Origin: CAYSAA01 sp964428905
GTDB lineage: Bacteria; Atribacterota; Phoenicimicrobiia; Phoenicimicrobiales; Stramentimicrobiaceae
Length of the DNA: 42,235 nt
Reading direction: 5' to 3'
NCBI GenBank assembly: GCA_964428905.1
Contig: CAYSAA010000194.1
Coordinates: forward strand, 1-42,235
Shown here: positions 1-8,113 of the stretch, piece by piece
Position numbering within the stretch: position 1 is the first letter of the stretch
Layout: the number at the start of each line of letters is the position of its first letter
Made by a program: the position numbers and the translations under genes
The notes under the pieces: generated by a model
Seen by the model: the letters and a program-made list of their open reading frames with translations, nothing else
Told to the model about the DNA's origin: nothing
Database searches by the model: none

Positions 1-297
1 TCTGGTGCAGATTATTCTGCTTCCAAAGGTGGAGTTTTAGCTCTTACTAAAAGCATGGCAAAGTACGGTGCTACTTTTAATATAACAGCCAATTGTATAT
101 CACCAGGACAAATTAATACACAGATGACCAGTAACTGGAATGATGAAGAAAAAAAGGCATTTACTGATAACATACCTTTGAAAAGATTTGGAAAACCTGA
201 GGAAGCAGCCTGGGCTATTTTGTTTCTTGCTTCAGAGAAAGCTTCCTTTATCACAGGTGTAGTATTAGATATAAATGGTGGTATTTTAATGGCCTAA
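1..297 (+). CDS. SDR-family oxidoreductase, C-terminal part (5' end outside window)
   Basis: The reading frame is open from the first base, and the gene starts before the window. It encodes the last 98 residues of a classical short-chain dehydrogenase/reductase, an NAD(P)-dependent enzyme acting on alcohols or ketones. The catalytic YSASK motif (Tyr and Lys four apart) is at the extreme left edge, followed by the usual N-C-I-S-P-G segment and a typical C-terminal end, F-I-T-G-V-V-L-D-I-N-G-G. The Rossmann nucleotide-binding half is missing from view, so neither cofactor nor substrate can be assigned. It lies 145 bp upstream of an E1/E2 2-oxoacid dehydrogenase set. The second E1/E2 set in this window is also linked to an SDR gene, so the two activities may act in sequence. 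The family is certain; the substrate is unknown. Confidence 0.9.
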   Translation, partial: SGADYSASKGGVLALTKSMAKYGATFNITANCISPGQINTQMTSNWNDEEKKAFTDNIPLKRFGKPEEAAWAILFLASEKASFITGVVLDINGGILMA

Positions 298-356
298 ATG
301 TATGGTTGTTTGAAAGAAATGATAGTAATCATCCAATGTAAGGAGTAATTATCACA

Positions 357-446
357 ATGAGAACCAGTTTTATGACTTCACCTTCCCCCGGAGAATCAGG
401 GGTAGGTCTGTACCTATGGTATATATTTAGAAAGGAGTTCATATGA
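357..446 (+). CDS. possible 29-residue leader peptide overlapping the E1-alpha start
   Basis: A short ATG frame begins 11 nt after an AAGGAG sequence at 340-345. It runs for 29 codons and its TGA stop overlaps the ATG of the downstream E1-alpha gene (an ATGA overlap at 443-446). The peptide is rich in Ser, Pro and Gly in its first half and aromatic near its end. An overlap of this type is a common way to couple translation of two genes, so this could be a leader peptide controlling the dehydrogenase operon. The downstream gene also has its own Shine-Dalgarno (AAAGGAG at 431-437). It may be a chance frame; nothing but position and the ribosome-binding site supports it. Confidence 0.3.
   Translation: MRTSFMTSPSPGESGVGLYLWYIFRKEFI
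380..407 (+). promoter_or_regulatory. GC-rich hairpin in the leader of the E1-alpha operon
   Basis: The arms ACCT-t-CCCC and GGGG-t-AGGT pair with one T-T mismatch around a 10-nt loop. This is one of the few GC-rich stretches in the area. No T-run follows, so it is not a simple terminator. It lies inside the possible leader peptide frame and about 35 nt before the E1-alpha start, where it could affect translation or mark an attenuator. Confidence 0.35.
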
Positions 447-1459
447 GTATCCCAAAGTTTGAGTTTAAGCCAATTTCAGAATATGGCTTAGAGAAAGAAG
501 AATTACTGAAACTGTACCGCGGAATGAAAAAAATCAGAGATTTTGAAAATAGCATCATTGATGTCTATTCCAAAGGCCAGATGCCGGGTTTAGCCCATCT
601 CTATATCGGAGAAGAAGCCATTGCCACCGGTATTTGTGCTAATCTCAATGAAGATGACTATGTGACCAGTACCCATCGAGGACATGGCCATGTGATTGCC
701 CAGGGGCTTGATCTTAAGAAGATGATGGCAGAAGTTTGCGGGAAAGAAACCGGTTATTGCCGAGGGAAAGGCGGTACTATGCATATTGCCGATTTCAGCC
801 GGGGCATTTTAGGAGCGAATGGTATTGTGGGCGCAGGGATTCCCATTGCCACTGGAGCAGGTTATTCAATCAAAGTTAGGGGAACCAGTCAGGTAAGTAT
901 CGCTTTTTTTGGTGATGCCGGCTGTAATCAAGGTACCTTTCATGAAAGTATCAATATGGCAGCTGCCTGGAAATTACCCGTCATCTATGTTTGTGAAAAT
1001 AACTTTTTCGGCATCTCGGTTGATGTACGGAAAGTGACCAATACCAAATACCTTTCCACGAGAGCAAAGGCATATGATATTCCTGGCATAACGATTAACG
1101 GAAATGATGTTTTAGAGGTAAACAGAGTAAGCAGTGAGGCGATTGAGAGAGCCCGCAAGGGGGAAGGACCTACTTTTATTGAGTGTTTAACTTATCGTCA
1201 GAAAGGTCATCATTTAGGCGATCCCGGAAAGGTGTATCGAAATAACGAAGAGTTACAAGAATGGATTAATTGTTGCCCGATTAAGACTTTTAGAGATAGA
1301 TTGATGGCAGAAAAGATTGCAACAAAGAAAGAAATGGATAATATTGACCGAGAAGTTAAAGAAATGCTTCAAGAGGCCGTTAAATTTGCTGTCGATAGTC
1401 CTTATCCTGAGGAAAAAGAAGCTTATGAGGATATTTTTTATGAAGAGAAAGGAGCGTAA
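443..1459 (+). CDS. acoA: acetoin/2-oxoacid dehydrogenase complex, thiamine diphosphate E1 component, alpha subunit
   Basis: This 338-residue protein matches the E1-alpha family in length and motifs. E1-alpha with E1-beta binds thiamine diphosphate, cleaves acetoin or a 2-oxoacid and hands the acyl group to the lipoyl arm of E2. Visible marks are the R-G-H-G-H segment near residue 75, a G-K-G-G-T-M-H segment near 110, and the ThDP-binding region from about residue 157 ending in the usual E-N-N. The third residue of the classical GDG is Ala here (GDA); the second copy in this window has GDG. The overall pattern (H-I-A-D, L-G-A-N-G-I-V-G) is closer to acetoin dehydrogenase AcoA than to pyruvate dehydrogenase. 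The start has a good AAAGGAG ribosome-binding site. It is 3 bp from the E1-beta gene, so an operon is clear. The true substrate is not settled by sequence. Confidence 0.85.
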   Translation: MSIPKFEFKPISEYGLEKEELLKLYRGMKKIRDFENSIIDVYSKGQMPGLAHLYIGEEAIATGICANLNEDDYVTSTHRGHGHVIAQGLDLKKMMAEVCGKETGYCRGKGGTMHIADFSRGILGANGIVGAGIPIATGAGYSIKVRGTSQVSIAFFGDAGCNQGTFHESINMAAAWKLPVIYVCENNFFGISVDVRKVTNTKYLSTRAKAYDIPGITINGNDVLEVNRVSSEAIERARKGEGPTFIECLTYRQKGHHLGDPGKVYRNNEELQEWINCCPIKTFRDRLMAEKIATKKEMDNIDREVKEMLQEAVKFAVDSPYPEEKEAYEDIFYEEKGA

Positions 1460-1462
1460 GGA

Positions 1463-2440
1463 ATGAAAAAAGTAACCTATGCCCAGGCGATCAAAGAGGC
1501 CATTGATGAAGAAATGGCACGAGATGAAAAGGTCATCTTCCTGGGAGAAGATATTGAAATTATCGGTGGAAATTTCAAAGCAACACCTGGACTATTTGAG
1601 AAATACGGTCAGATGCGAGTCAGGAATACGCCTATTTCTGAAAATAGCTTTACCGGAGTTGGTTTGGGAGCAGCTTTAAGCGGTTTAAGACCAATTGTCG
1701 AAATTATGTTCAGTGATTTTCTTACCTTAGCCATGGATCAAATTGCCAACCAAGCGGCCAAAATTCGTTATATGTCAGGGGGGCAGGCAAGGGTACCTCT
1801 GACCATTCGAACAACCTTAGGCGGTGGTCGTTCTTCTGCTGCCCAACATTCCCAGAGTCTGCATGCTTTGGTGGCTCATTTTCCGGGTTTAAAAGTTGTG
1901 CTACCGTCTTCTGCAGCAGAGGCTAAAGGTTTATTAAAGACTGCGATTCGTGACGATAATCCCGTGATATTCTTTGAACACAAGATGGAATATAATAAGG
2001 AATATGAAATACCGGAAGATGAATATACCATTCCTTTCGGGCAAGCTAATATCTTGAAAGAAGGCAAGGATATCACTATTGTAGGTACCTCACTCCAGGC
2101 CTTGCATGCCTTACAAGCAGCTCAGGAATTAGCAAAAGAGGGGATAGATGCAGAGGTTATTGACCCCAGAACCATTGTTCCTTTTGATCGTGATACAATC
2201 ATTTCATCAGTGAAGAAAACCGGGCGAATGTTAGTTGTCGATGAGGGGTATGAAAAGTGTGGTGTGGCAGCAGAAATTATTGCTGATATATTAAAAGATG
2301 TTTTTTATGATTTGGATTCACCGATGGAAAGGCTAACCACAGCCAATGTCCCCATGCCTTTTAGTCCGGTTCTGGAATTTCCTCTGATTCCCAATCAGGA
2401 AAAAATTTACCGGAAAATTAAAGAGATGATGCAAGAATAA
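1463..2440 (+). CDS. acoB: acetoin/2-oxoacid dehydrogenase complex, E1 component, beta subunit
   Basis: This 325-residue protein has the normal length for E1-beta, the partner that completes the thiamine diphosphate site. The N-terminal part contains G-E-D-I followed by V-R-N-T-P-I-S-E, the conserved loop around the catalytic Glu. Next comes E-I-M-F-S-D-F, then the G-G-G-R-S-S-A-A-Q-H-S-Q-S stretch that lines the active site. The C-terminal transketolase-C domain carries V-I-D-P-R-T-I-V-P. It starts just after the E1-alpha stop with AAGGA overlapping the junction, and ends 17 bp before the E2 gene. The three genes clearly form one transcription unit. No dihydrolipoamide dehydrogenase (E3) follows, so E3 must come from elsewhere in the genome. 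Confidence 0.87.
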   Translation: MKKVTYAQAIKEAIDEEMARDEKVIFLGEDIEIIGGNFKATPGLFEKYGQMRVRNTPISENSFTGVGLGAALSGLRPIVEIMFSDFLTLAMDQIANQAAKIRYMSGGQARVPLTIRTTLGGGRSSAAQHSQSLHALVAHFPGLKVVLPSSAAEAKGLLKTAIRDDNPVIFFEHKMEYNKEYEIPEDEYTIPFGQANILKEGKDITIVGTSLQALHALQAAQELAKEGIDAEVIDPRTIVPFDRDTIISSVKKTGRMLVVDEGYEKCGVAAEIIADILKDVFYDLDSPMERLTTANVPMPFSPVLEFPLIPNQEKIYRKIKEMMQE

Positions 2441-2457
2441 AGGAGGAATGATAAAAC

Positions 2458-3693
2458 ATGGCTGAATATGTAATTATGCCGAAACTTGGCTTTAACATGA
2501 ATAAAGGTAAAATTGTTAAATGGTTAAAGAAAGAAGGGGAGATGGTCCAAGAAAGAGAACCCATTCTGCAAATTGAAACTGATAAAACGGTTATTGATGT
2601 AGAAGCCAGTACTGGGGGTTTTCTCCGAAAAATATTTTTGAAGGAAGGCAGCGAAGTACCGGTTACTTTACCGATTGGTATTATTGCTGAGCAAGACGAG
2701 GATATTGAAAATATGATACAGGAAGCTCAGGGCAAGTTGAGCTCAATGGAAAAAGGTACTCAGGAAAAGGAAATACAACCCCAAACTGAGCAGGTGAATC
2801 TAAATGAAAAAAGTGAGAGTACAAGTCAGGTAAGCAAAGAAGAGGTAAAAATTTCACCCCGAGCCAGAAAAATGGCTAAGCAATTTAAAATTGACTTATA
2901 TCAACTCAAAGAGTTTAAAGGGGTGGGTATTGTTAATGAAAAAGATATTAAGCAATTTCAAGATGAAAATAAGCAAAAAGTAAAGAAGGATACGATTCAG
3001 GGCAAGATTGAAAAGAAGGTTCCCTATACAGGAATACGAAAAATCATTGGTGATCGACTTTCTCAGAGTAAATTTACAGCACCCCATCTTTATTTTACTT
3101 CTTCGATAAATATGCAAAAATCCCTAAAAATACTGGAAAAATTTAATCAAGATAGCGAGATAAAGATAACCATCAATGATTTAATTGTTTTTGTGGTGGC
3201 CAAAGTATTGGAAAAAAATATAGATCTTAATGTTTCTTTGGTGGATGACCAAATTATCTACCATGACCAGGTCAATATGGGAATTGCGGTGGCCATAGAA
3301 GAGGGACTGATTGTACCGGTTGTTCGAGATGCTAACGAGAAAAGTATCATCGAGTTGTCTGAAGAGATTAAAAAACTTGCCCAATTAGCCCACCAAAGAA
3401 AATTACCGCCTGAAGATTATGAAGGGGGCACATTCACCGTATCCAATTTGGGAATGTATGACCTAGATCATTTTACTGCTATTATTAATCCTCCCGAAGC
3501 AGCAATATTGGCAGTTGGATCGGTTAAACGCTGTCCGGTAGTAGACATCATTGATGGTATTGAGCAAATTGTCATTAAATCAATTATGAAAATTACTTTA
3601 TCTGTTGATCATCGATTAATTGATGGAGTTACAGCCGTTACCTTCTTAACTCAAATAAAGGAAAATATTGAGAATTTCAAAAGTATTACCTAA
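2458..3693 (+). CDS. acoC: dihydrolipoamide acyltransferase, E2 component
   Basis: This 411-residue three-domain E2 is the core of the complex that moves the acyl group from lipoyl-lysine to CoA. Residues 1-75 are a lipoyl domain with the E-T-D-K-T signature (lipoylated Lys43). A charged, Gln- and Glu-rich linker follows. Then comes a peripheral subunit-binding domain around residues 130-170 (S-P-R-A-R-K-M-A, then G-V-G-I-V-N-E-K-D-I). Residues 190-411 are the acyltransferase domain, ending in S-V-D-H-R-L-I-D-G with His385 and Asp389 as catalytic residues. The start has AAGGAGG eleven bases upstream. The presence of an E3/E1-binding domain shows that it is meant to join a full complex even though E3 is not encoded nearby. 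Confidence 0.88.
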   Translation: MAEYVIMPKLGFNMNKGKIVKWLKKEGEMVQEREPILQIETDKTVIDVEASTGGFLRKIFLKEGSEVPVTLPIGIIAEQDEDIENMIQEAQGKLSSMEKGTQEKEIQPQTEQVNLNEKSESTSQVSKEEVKISPRARKMAKQFKIDLYQLKEFKGVGIVNEKDIKQFQDENKQKVKKDTIQGKIEKKVPYTGIRKIIGDRLSQSKFTAPHLYFTSSINMQKSLKILEKFNQDSEIKITINDLIVFVVAKVLEKNIDLNVSLVDDQIIYHDQVNMGIAVAIEEGLIVPVVRDANEKSIIELSEEIKKLAQLAHQRKLPPEDYEGGTFTVSNLGMYDLDHFTAIINPPEAAILAVGSVKRCPVVDIIDGIEQIVIKSIMKITLSVDHRLIDGVTAVTFLTQIKENIENFKSIT

Positions 3694-3901
3694 AGCAAGA
3701 TTTATTGATTTTTGTCTTTAGGAATTATTACTAAAAGTTCAGATTTGTATTTTAATATAGGGCTTAGATTTGTTGATGCCCAAGACTGTTATCATCTGTT
3801 AAAATATGTTATTATTTTTATTATCAATAGAGAAAGATTTGAATATGTCTATACCTATATAAGAGTAACATGATGAAAAAATTAAGAATGAGAGGCATTC
3901 T

Positions 3902-5401
3902 ATGAAAAAACAAGAAATAATTGATTTGTTCTCCAGATATTTTGGAGATAAATATCAAGTTTATCCGTCTTCTTTGAAAGAGAAGAGAGAACAATTTTTC
4001 TTTATGGTGAAAGATAACCAGAGAAAATACCTTGCTGTGGCGGGCTTACCGGTAAAAGTCAAAGAATTCAATTTTCATGCTAAGGAAGAAAAAACAAATG
4101 ATAGCAATGTGAATTTCTTATTTCAGATAAGTCCTTTGACACACCACAACTTGGCACAACTTCAGTTGATATTAGATTACCTTAAACCCTCTTGTACCCA
4201 GATGAAACCTTCTTTTGGGACAGGGGATCGATTAGGTATTGCCACACCTGCCCATATTCAGGCATTTAGAAGTAAGAATATCTTCCCGGTGTTAGCCCAG
4301 CAATCGGTAAGAGAAATGGAAAGAACGGAAAGTAATTGGCAAAAAGTCTTAGATAATGCAATTTGGGGCTGTTTTGAGGCAGGTTACACAGGTAAATTTG
4401 GTGCCGATGCGGATCATGTCAAAGACCTGGAGAATCTACAAAAAGCCATTGATTGTGGCTTTACATTTTATACCATAGACCCCTCAGACGATATAAATGA
4501 TAATATTATTAAGTTCAATAAAGAAGAGTTAAGAGAAAATTATCGAGAATTACCGGAAAAACGTAATATAGAAAATCTGTATCTTGATAAAGAATACCAT
4601 ATAGGTAACCATAAATTGGTTTTTACTCAAGACAGTTTAGCAGAAATCGTACTAACTTACGGAGAAGCCATTAAACATGTTGTAAAATGCTATCAATTTT
4701 TAAAGGAAAATCACAAAGGAGAGTTTGAGCTTGAGGTATCTATTGATGAAACACCAGGTGCAACCTCTCCCCTGGCCCATTTGTGGATTGCCTCTGAATT
4801 ACATCGCAGAGGTGTTGATTTCCAAAATTTAGCCCCTCATTATATTGGGGATTGGGAAAAGGGAATTGATTATATTGGTGATATTGATACTTTCCGTAAA
4901 GAGTTTAAATTACATTGCCAGATAGCTTCTGAAATGGGGGGATATAAATTATCCTTACATTCCGGTAGTGATAAATTTTCGGTTTACCCGATATTTGCAG
5001 AGGAATCTGATGGCTATTTTCATGTAAAGACAGCAGGAACCAGCTGGCTGGAAGCAATGAAAACAGTTGTGATATGTCAACCTGCACTATACCGCGAGAT
5101 GCATAATTTTGCGCTAAAATGTTTCGAGAAAGATAGTTTTTCCTATCTCTTATCTACTGATTTACAAAAAATTCCCGATATTAAGAAATTAAAAGATGAA
5201 GAGTTGATTCCTCTTTTTTCCGATAATAATGCTCGTCAATTAATTCATATTACCTATGGTTCAATTTTACGAGAAAAGGATGAAACAGGCAAATACCAAT
5301 TTAGGGACCGTATTTATAATACGCTGTTTGCAAATGAAGAAATACATTATCAGAAAGTAACTGAACATATCCAGCATCATTTGGAGTTATTAAATCTTTG
5401 A
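3902..5401 (+). CDS. uxaE: tagaturonate/fructuronate epimerase
   Basis: This 499-residue protein fits the UxaE family, known from Thermotoga-type hexuronate pathways, which interconverts D-tagaturonate and D-fructuronate. Characteristic stretches are F-G-T-G-D-R-L-G near residue 105, the P-V-L-A-Q-Q-S-V-R-E-M segment, and G-A-D-A-D-H-V-K near residue 170, with further His and Asp residues in H-S-G-S-D-K-F that suit a metal site. It follows the E2 gene after 208 bp and is 27 bp from a fructuronate reductase gene, which directly supports the assignment because the product of one enzyme is the substrate of the next. A GAGAGG sequence seven bases before the ATG can serve as ribosome-binding site. 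The family call is confident; cytosolic location is inferred from the lack of a signal peptide. Confidence 0.85.
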   Translation: MKKQEIIDLFSRYFGDKYQVYPSSLKEKREQFFFMVKDNQRKYLAVAGLPVKVKEFNFHAKEEKTNDSNVNFLFQISPLTHHNLAQLQLILDYLKPSCTQMKPSFGTGDRLGIATPAHIQAFRSKNIFPVLAQQSVREMERTESNWQKVLDNAIWGCFEAGYTGKFGADADHVKDLENLQKAIDCGFTFYTIDPSDDINDNIIKFNKEELRENYRELPEKRNIENLYLDKEYHIGNHKLVFTQDSLAEIVLTYGEAIKHVVKCYQFLKENHKGEFELEVSIDETPGATSPLAHLWIASELHRRGVDFQNLAPHYIGDWEKGIDYIGDIDTFRKEFKLHCQIASEMGGYKLSLHSGSDKFSVYPIFAEESDGYFHVKTAGTSWLEAMKTVVICQPALYREMHNFALKCFEKDSFSYLLSTDLQKIPDIKKLKDEELIPLFSDNNARQLIHITYGSILREKDETGKYQFRDRIYNTLFANEEIHYQKVTEHIQHHLELLNL

Positions 5402-5428
5402 TATAAATCAAAATCACCGGAGGTGTAA

Positions 5429-6259
5429 ATGAAAAGTACAGATGTTTTAAAAGAATTTAGTTTAAAGGGAAAATCAGCAGTGATAACCGGTGGAGCCGGA
5501 ATCTTGGGCTCTGTTATTGCTGAAGGATTGGGCTTGGCTGGTGCTAGAATTGCCATTGCCGATATCGTTGATACGAAAGATTTGGTAAATCAATTAAAAG
5601 AAAAAGGAATTGATGCCAAAGGTTATTATTTAAATGTAATGGATATTGAGAAAATTAGAAGTTGTAAAGAAGAGATTACCAAGAACTTTCCAAAGATTGA
5701 CATATTAATCAATGCTGCTGGAGGCAATAAAGAAGAGGCAACGACCTCAGCTACATTGTCATTTTTTGACTTACCCTTAGATGCCTTAGAAAAGGTAATA
5801 GGACTTAATCTTTTTGGTGGTGCCATACTTCCTTCCCAGGTATTTGGCAAAGAAATGGTAAATAATGCCGAAGGAGGAGCAATTATCAATATTTCTTCCA
5901 TGAATGCCTTTCGTCCTTTAACACGAATTCCCGGTTATTCGGCAGCTAAGGCCGCGGTAAGTAACTTCACCCAATGGCTGGCTGTGCATTTTGCCCAGGA
6001 ATATAATCAAAAACTAAGGGTGAATGCTATAGCACCTGGGTTCTTTTTAACAAACCAGAACCGATATCTACTTACTGATGAGAAGGGAGAATTAACACCA
6101 CGAGGAAAGTGTATCATTGATCATACTCCCATGGGTAAATATGGAGAACCTGAAGATCTAATCGGTGTTTGTATCTGGCTGGCATCCGATGCTGCTCGTT
6201 TTGTTACGGGGATTGTGGTTCCTATTGATGGCGGATTTAGTGCTTTTTCGGGAGTATAA
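5429..6259 (+). CDS. uxuB: D-mannonate oxidoreductase (fructuronate reductase), SDR type
   Basis: This 276-residue short-chain dehydrogenase belongs to the YjmF/UxuB-like group that reduces D-fructuronate to D-mannonate with NAD(P)H. The nucleotide loop is T-G-G-A-G-I-L-G at residues 20-27. The family-specific N-A-A-G-G-N segment sits near residue 95, and the catalytic YSAAK has Tyr170 and Lys174. The C-terminus reads F-V-T-G-I-V-V-P-I-D-G-G-F. Length and the F-F-D-L segment after N-A-A-G-G-N agree with this group rather than with general SDRs. The start has a strong GGAGG nine bases upstream. It is evidently co-transcribed with the epimerase gene. A gluconate 5-dehydrogenase role cannot be excluded from sequence alone. 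Confidence 0.78.
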   Translation: MKSTDVLKEFSLKGKSAVITGGAGILGSVIAEGLGLAGARIAIADIVDTKDLVNQLKEKGIDAKGYYLNVMDIEKIRSCKEEITKNFPKIDILINAAGGNKEEATTSATLSFFDLPLDALEKVIGLNLFGGAILPSQVFGKEMVNNAEGGAIINISSMNAFRPLTRIPGYSAAKAAVSNFTQWLAVHFAQEYNQKLRVNAIAPGFFLTNQNRYLLTDEKGELTPRGKCIIDHTPMGKYGEPEDLIGVCIWLASDAARFVTGIVVPIDGGFSAFSGV

Positions 6260-6263
6260 AAAC

Positions 6264-6594
6264 AGTCGTGAGTATTGAGTATGTAGTATTGAGTCCAAAG
6301 CCTACTATACTAGTAGAATAACTGCAAGGGAAAAAATTTTCAGTTTTTAAATAGAAGAGTCGTTGGTCGTTAGTATTTGGTATATAGTAAACAAATATAA
6401 ATGTAAGAATATAAGCATAAGCAAATAATATAAAGCAACCCGCAAATAAGCGGATGAGACTGCAATGATCTGTTAAGACAGGTCTACAAATGATGAAAAG
6501 AGAGATTATCATTTTTGTTATTTGTTTTTTAAACGTTATACCAAATACGGTATACTATTTTGTACTCGATACGCAATACGCACGACGCACGACT
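6264..6594. mobile_element. gene-less element with inverted arms of 7-bp repeats (element 1)
   Basis: The left arm (6264-6294) is a run of 7-bp units: AGTCGTG, AGTATTG, AGTATGT, AGTATTG, AGT. The right arm (6564-6594), read on the minus strand, is AGTCGTG, CGTCGTG, CGTATTG, CGTATCG, AGT. The two arms therefore form a 31-bp imperfect inverted repeat that begins and ends with the same units. A second pair of period-7 blocks lies inside: 6358-6392 (AGTCGTT, GGTCGTT, AGTATTT, GGTATAT, AGTAAAC) and, inverted, 6536-6556 (AGTATAC, CGTATTT, GGTATAA on the minus strand). There is no open frame of interest in the 331 bp. It resembles a MITE in size and symmetry but is built of degenerate heptamers instead of a unique terminal sequence. 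It fills the gap between the fructuronate reductase and gnd genes. Confidence 0.6.
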
Positions 6595-6621
6595 ATAAAT
6601 TAAAATAAAGGAGGAATTGAA

Positions 6622-8109
6622 ATGCAAAAAGCAAAGATTGGGTTAGTCGGTCTAGGTGTTATGGGACAGAATTTAACCCTGAATATGGAGGATAAAGGTT
6701 ATTCTGTTTCTGTTTATAACCGTACAACTTCCAAGACCGAGGAGTTTGCCCGAGACCAGGCAAAAGATAAAAAAATTATACCAACCTATTCCCTGGAAGA
6801 TTTTATGACTTCATTGGAAAGCCCCAGGAGAATTATACTCCTGGTTAAAGCAGGTCAGGCAGTGGATGATTTTATTGAAAAACTTATTCCGTTAATGGAT
6901 CAAGGTGATTTAATCATTGATGGAGGTAATTCTTTTTTTAAAGATACCATAAGACGTAATCAATATTTAGAAGAAAGAGGTTTCTTATATATAGGTACCG
7001 GGATATCAGGTGGTGAAGAAGGGGCACTGTTAGGACCGGCAATTATGCCGGGTGGTCAGGAAGAAGCGTACAAATTGGTTCAAGATTTATTTGAGAAGAT
7101 TGCAGCAAAAACTCAGGACAATAAACCCTGTGTATCTTATATCGGTCCCCATGGTGCCGGGCATTTTGTAAAGATGGTTCATAATGGGATTGAATACGGA
7201 GATATGCAGTTAATTGGTGAGTGTGTCTGGACTTTAAAAAGAGCTCTGGGACTCAGTTCTGAAGAAATTGCTGAAATCATACAAAAATGGAATAACCAGG
7301 ATGATGTTTTAAGTTCTTATCTGATTGAGATTACGGCCGAAAGTATGAAAGAAAAGAATAAAGGGAATAGCAATTCTCTTGTTGATGTGGTGGCTGATAT
7401 TACCCGAATGAAAGGCACAGGTACCTGGACTGTACAAAGTGCATTAGAATTATTAGTACCTATTCCCACAATTACGGCTGCCGTATTTTCCAGAGAAATG
7501 TCCCAGGACAAAGATCTTAGACTTTCGCTTTCCCGGGAACTTCCTTCATATCAAGAAGAGAACGAAAAGATGGATCGAGAAAAATTGGTTCAGACTGCTC
7601 ATGACGCACTATATCTGGCCAAATTGTCTTCCTATGCCCAGGGTATGGCTTTATTGCAAGCAGCATCTAAAGAATATAAATTTAACTTAAATTTAAAGAA
7701 TATTGTTGAGGGGTGGCGTGCTGGTTGTATTATTCGGGCTCAATTCTTAGATGAGATTACCAAAGCGTATCAGGAAAATCCCGATTTACTAAGCTTAATG
7801 GTAGCACCACGTTTTTTGAATGGGGTAAAAAATAACCTTTCAAAGCTGGCTTACTTTATTGACCTTGCACATAAAGCAGGTGTTCCCATCCCGGCGATGG
7901 ATGGTTCTTTTGATTATATTTTACAACTGGGAAGTCCGATTATGGTCTCTGCACAGGTGGCAGCTATCCAGCGAGATTATTTTGGAGCCCACGGCTACTT
8001 TAAACTCAAGAGCCCGGATGATCCTGAAATTATTTTAAATAAAGATAAAAAATGGAAGGAATTTCATACCCAATGGATGGTTTCCGGGCGTCCGGAAGAG
8101 GAATGGTAA
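6622..8109 (+). CDS. gnd: 6-phosphogluconate dehydrogenase, decarboxylating
   Basis: This 495-residue protein is a full-length long-type 6-phosphogluconate dehydrogenase, which oxidises 6-phosphogluconate to ribulose 5-phosphate and CO2. The N-terminal Rossmann loop is G-L-G-V-M-G-Q-N. It is followed by N-R-T-T-S-K-T, the Arg/Thr pattern typical of NADP preference. The substrate region G-G-E-E-G-A-L-L-G-P and the catalytic segment V-K-M-V-H-N-G-I-E-Y-G-D-M-Q near residue 190 are intact, and the all-helical C-terminal domain is complete. An AAAGGAGG ribosome-binding site precedes the ATG. It lies between hexuronate genes and a LarA-family enzyme, with heptamer-repeat elements on both sides. 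No glucose-6-phosphate dehydrogenase is present here, so its substrate may come from gluconate. Confidence 0.95.
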   Translation: MQKAKIGLVGLGVMGQNLTLNMEDKGYSVSVYNRTTSKTEEFARDQAKDKKIIPTYSLEDFMTSLESPRRIILLVKAGQAVDDFIEKLIPLMDQGDLIIDGGNSFFKDTIRRNQYLEERGFLYIGTGISGGEEGALLGPAIMPGGQEEAYKLVQDLFEKIAAKTQDNKPCVSYIGPHGAGHFVKMVHNGIEYGDMQLIGECVWTLKRALGLSSEEIAEIIQKWNNQDDVLSSYLIEITAESMKEKNKGNSNSLVDVVADITRMKGTGTWTVQSALELLVPIPTITAAVFSREMSQDKDLRLSLSRELPSYQEENEKMDREKLVQTAHDALYLAKLSSYAQGMALLQAASKEYKFNLNLKNIVEGWRAGCIIRAQFLDEITKAYQENPDLLSLMVAPRFLNGVKNNLSKLAYFIDLAHKAGVPIPAMDGSFDYILQLGSPIMVSAQVAAIQRDYFGAHGYFKLKSPDDPEIILNKDKKWKEFHTQWMVSGRPEEEW

Positions 8110-8113
8110 AATC

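Noticed and set aside
3870..3905. Eleven-codon frame whose stop overlaps the uxaE start
   Set aside because: It is very short, has no good ribosome-binding site, and uxaE has its own GAGAGG seven bases upstream; chance is likely.
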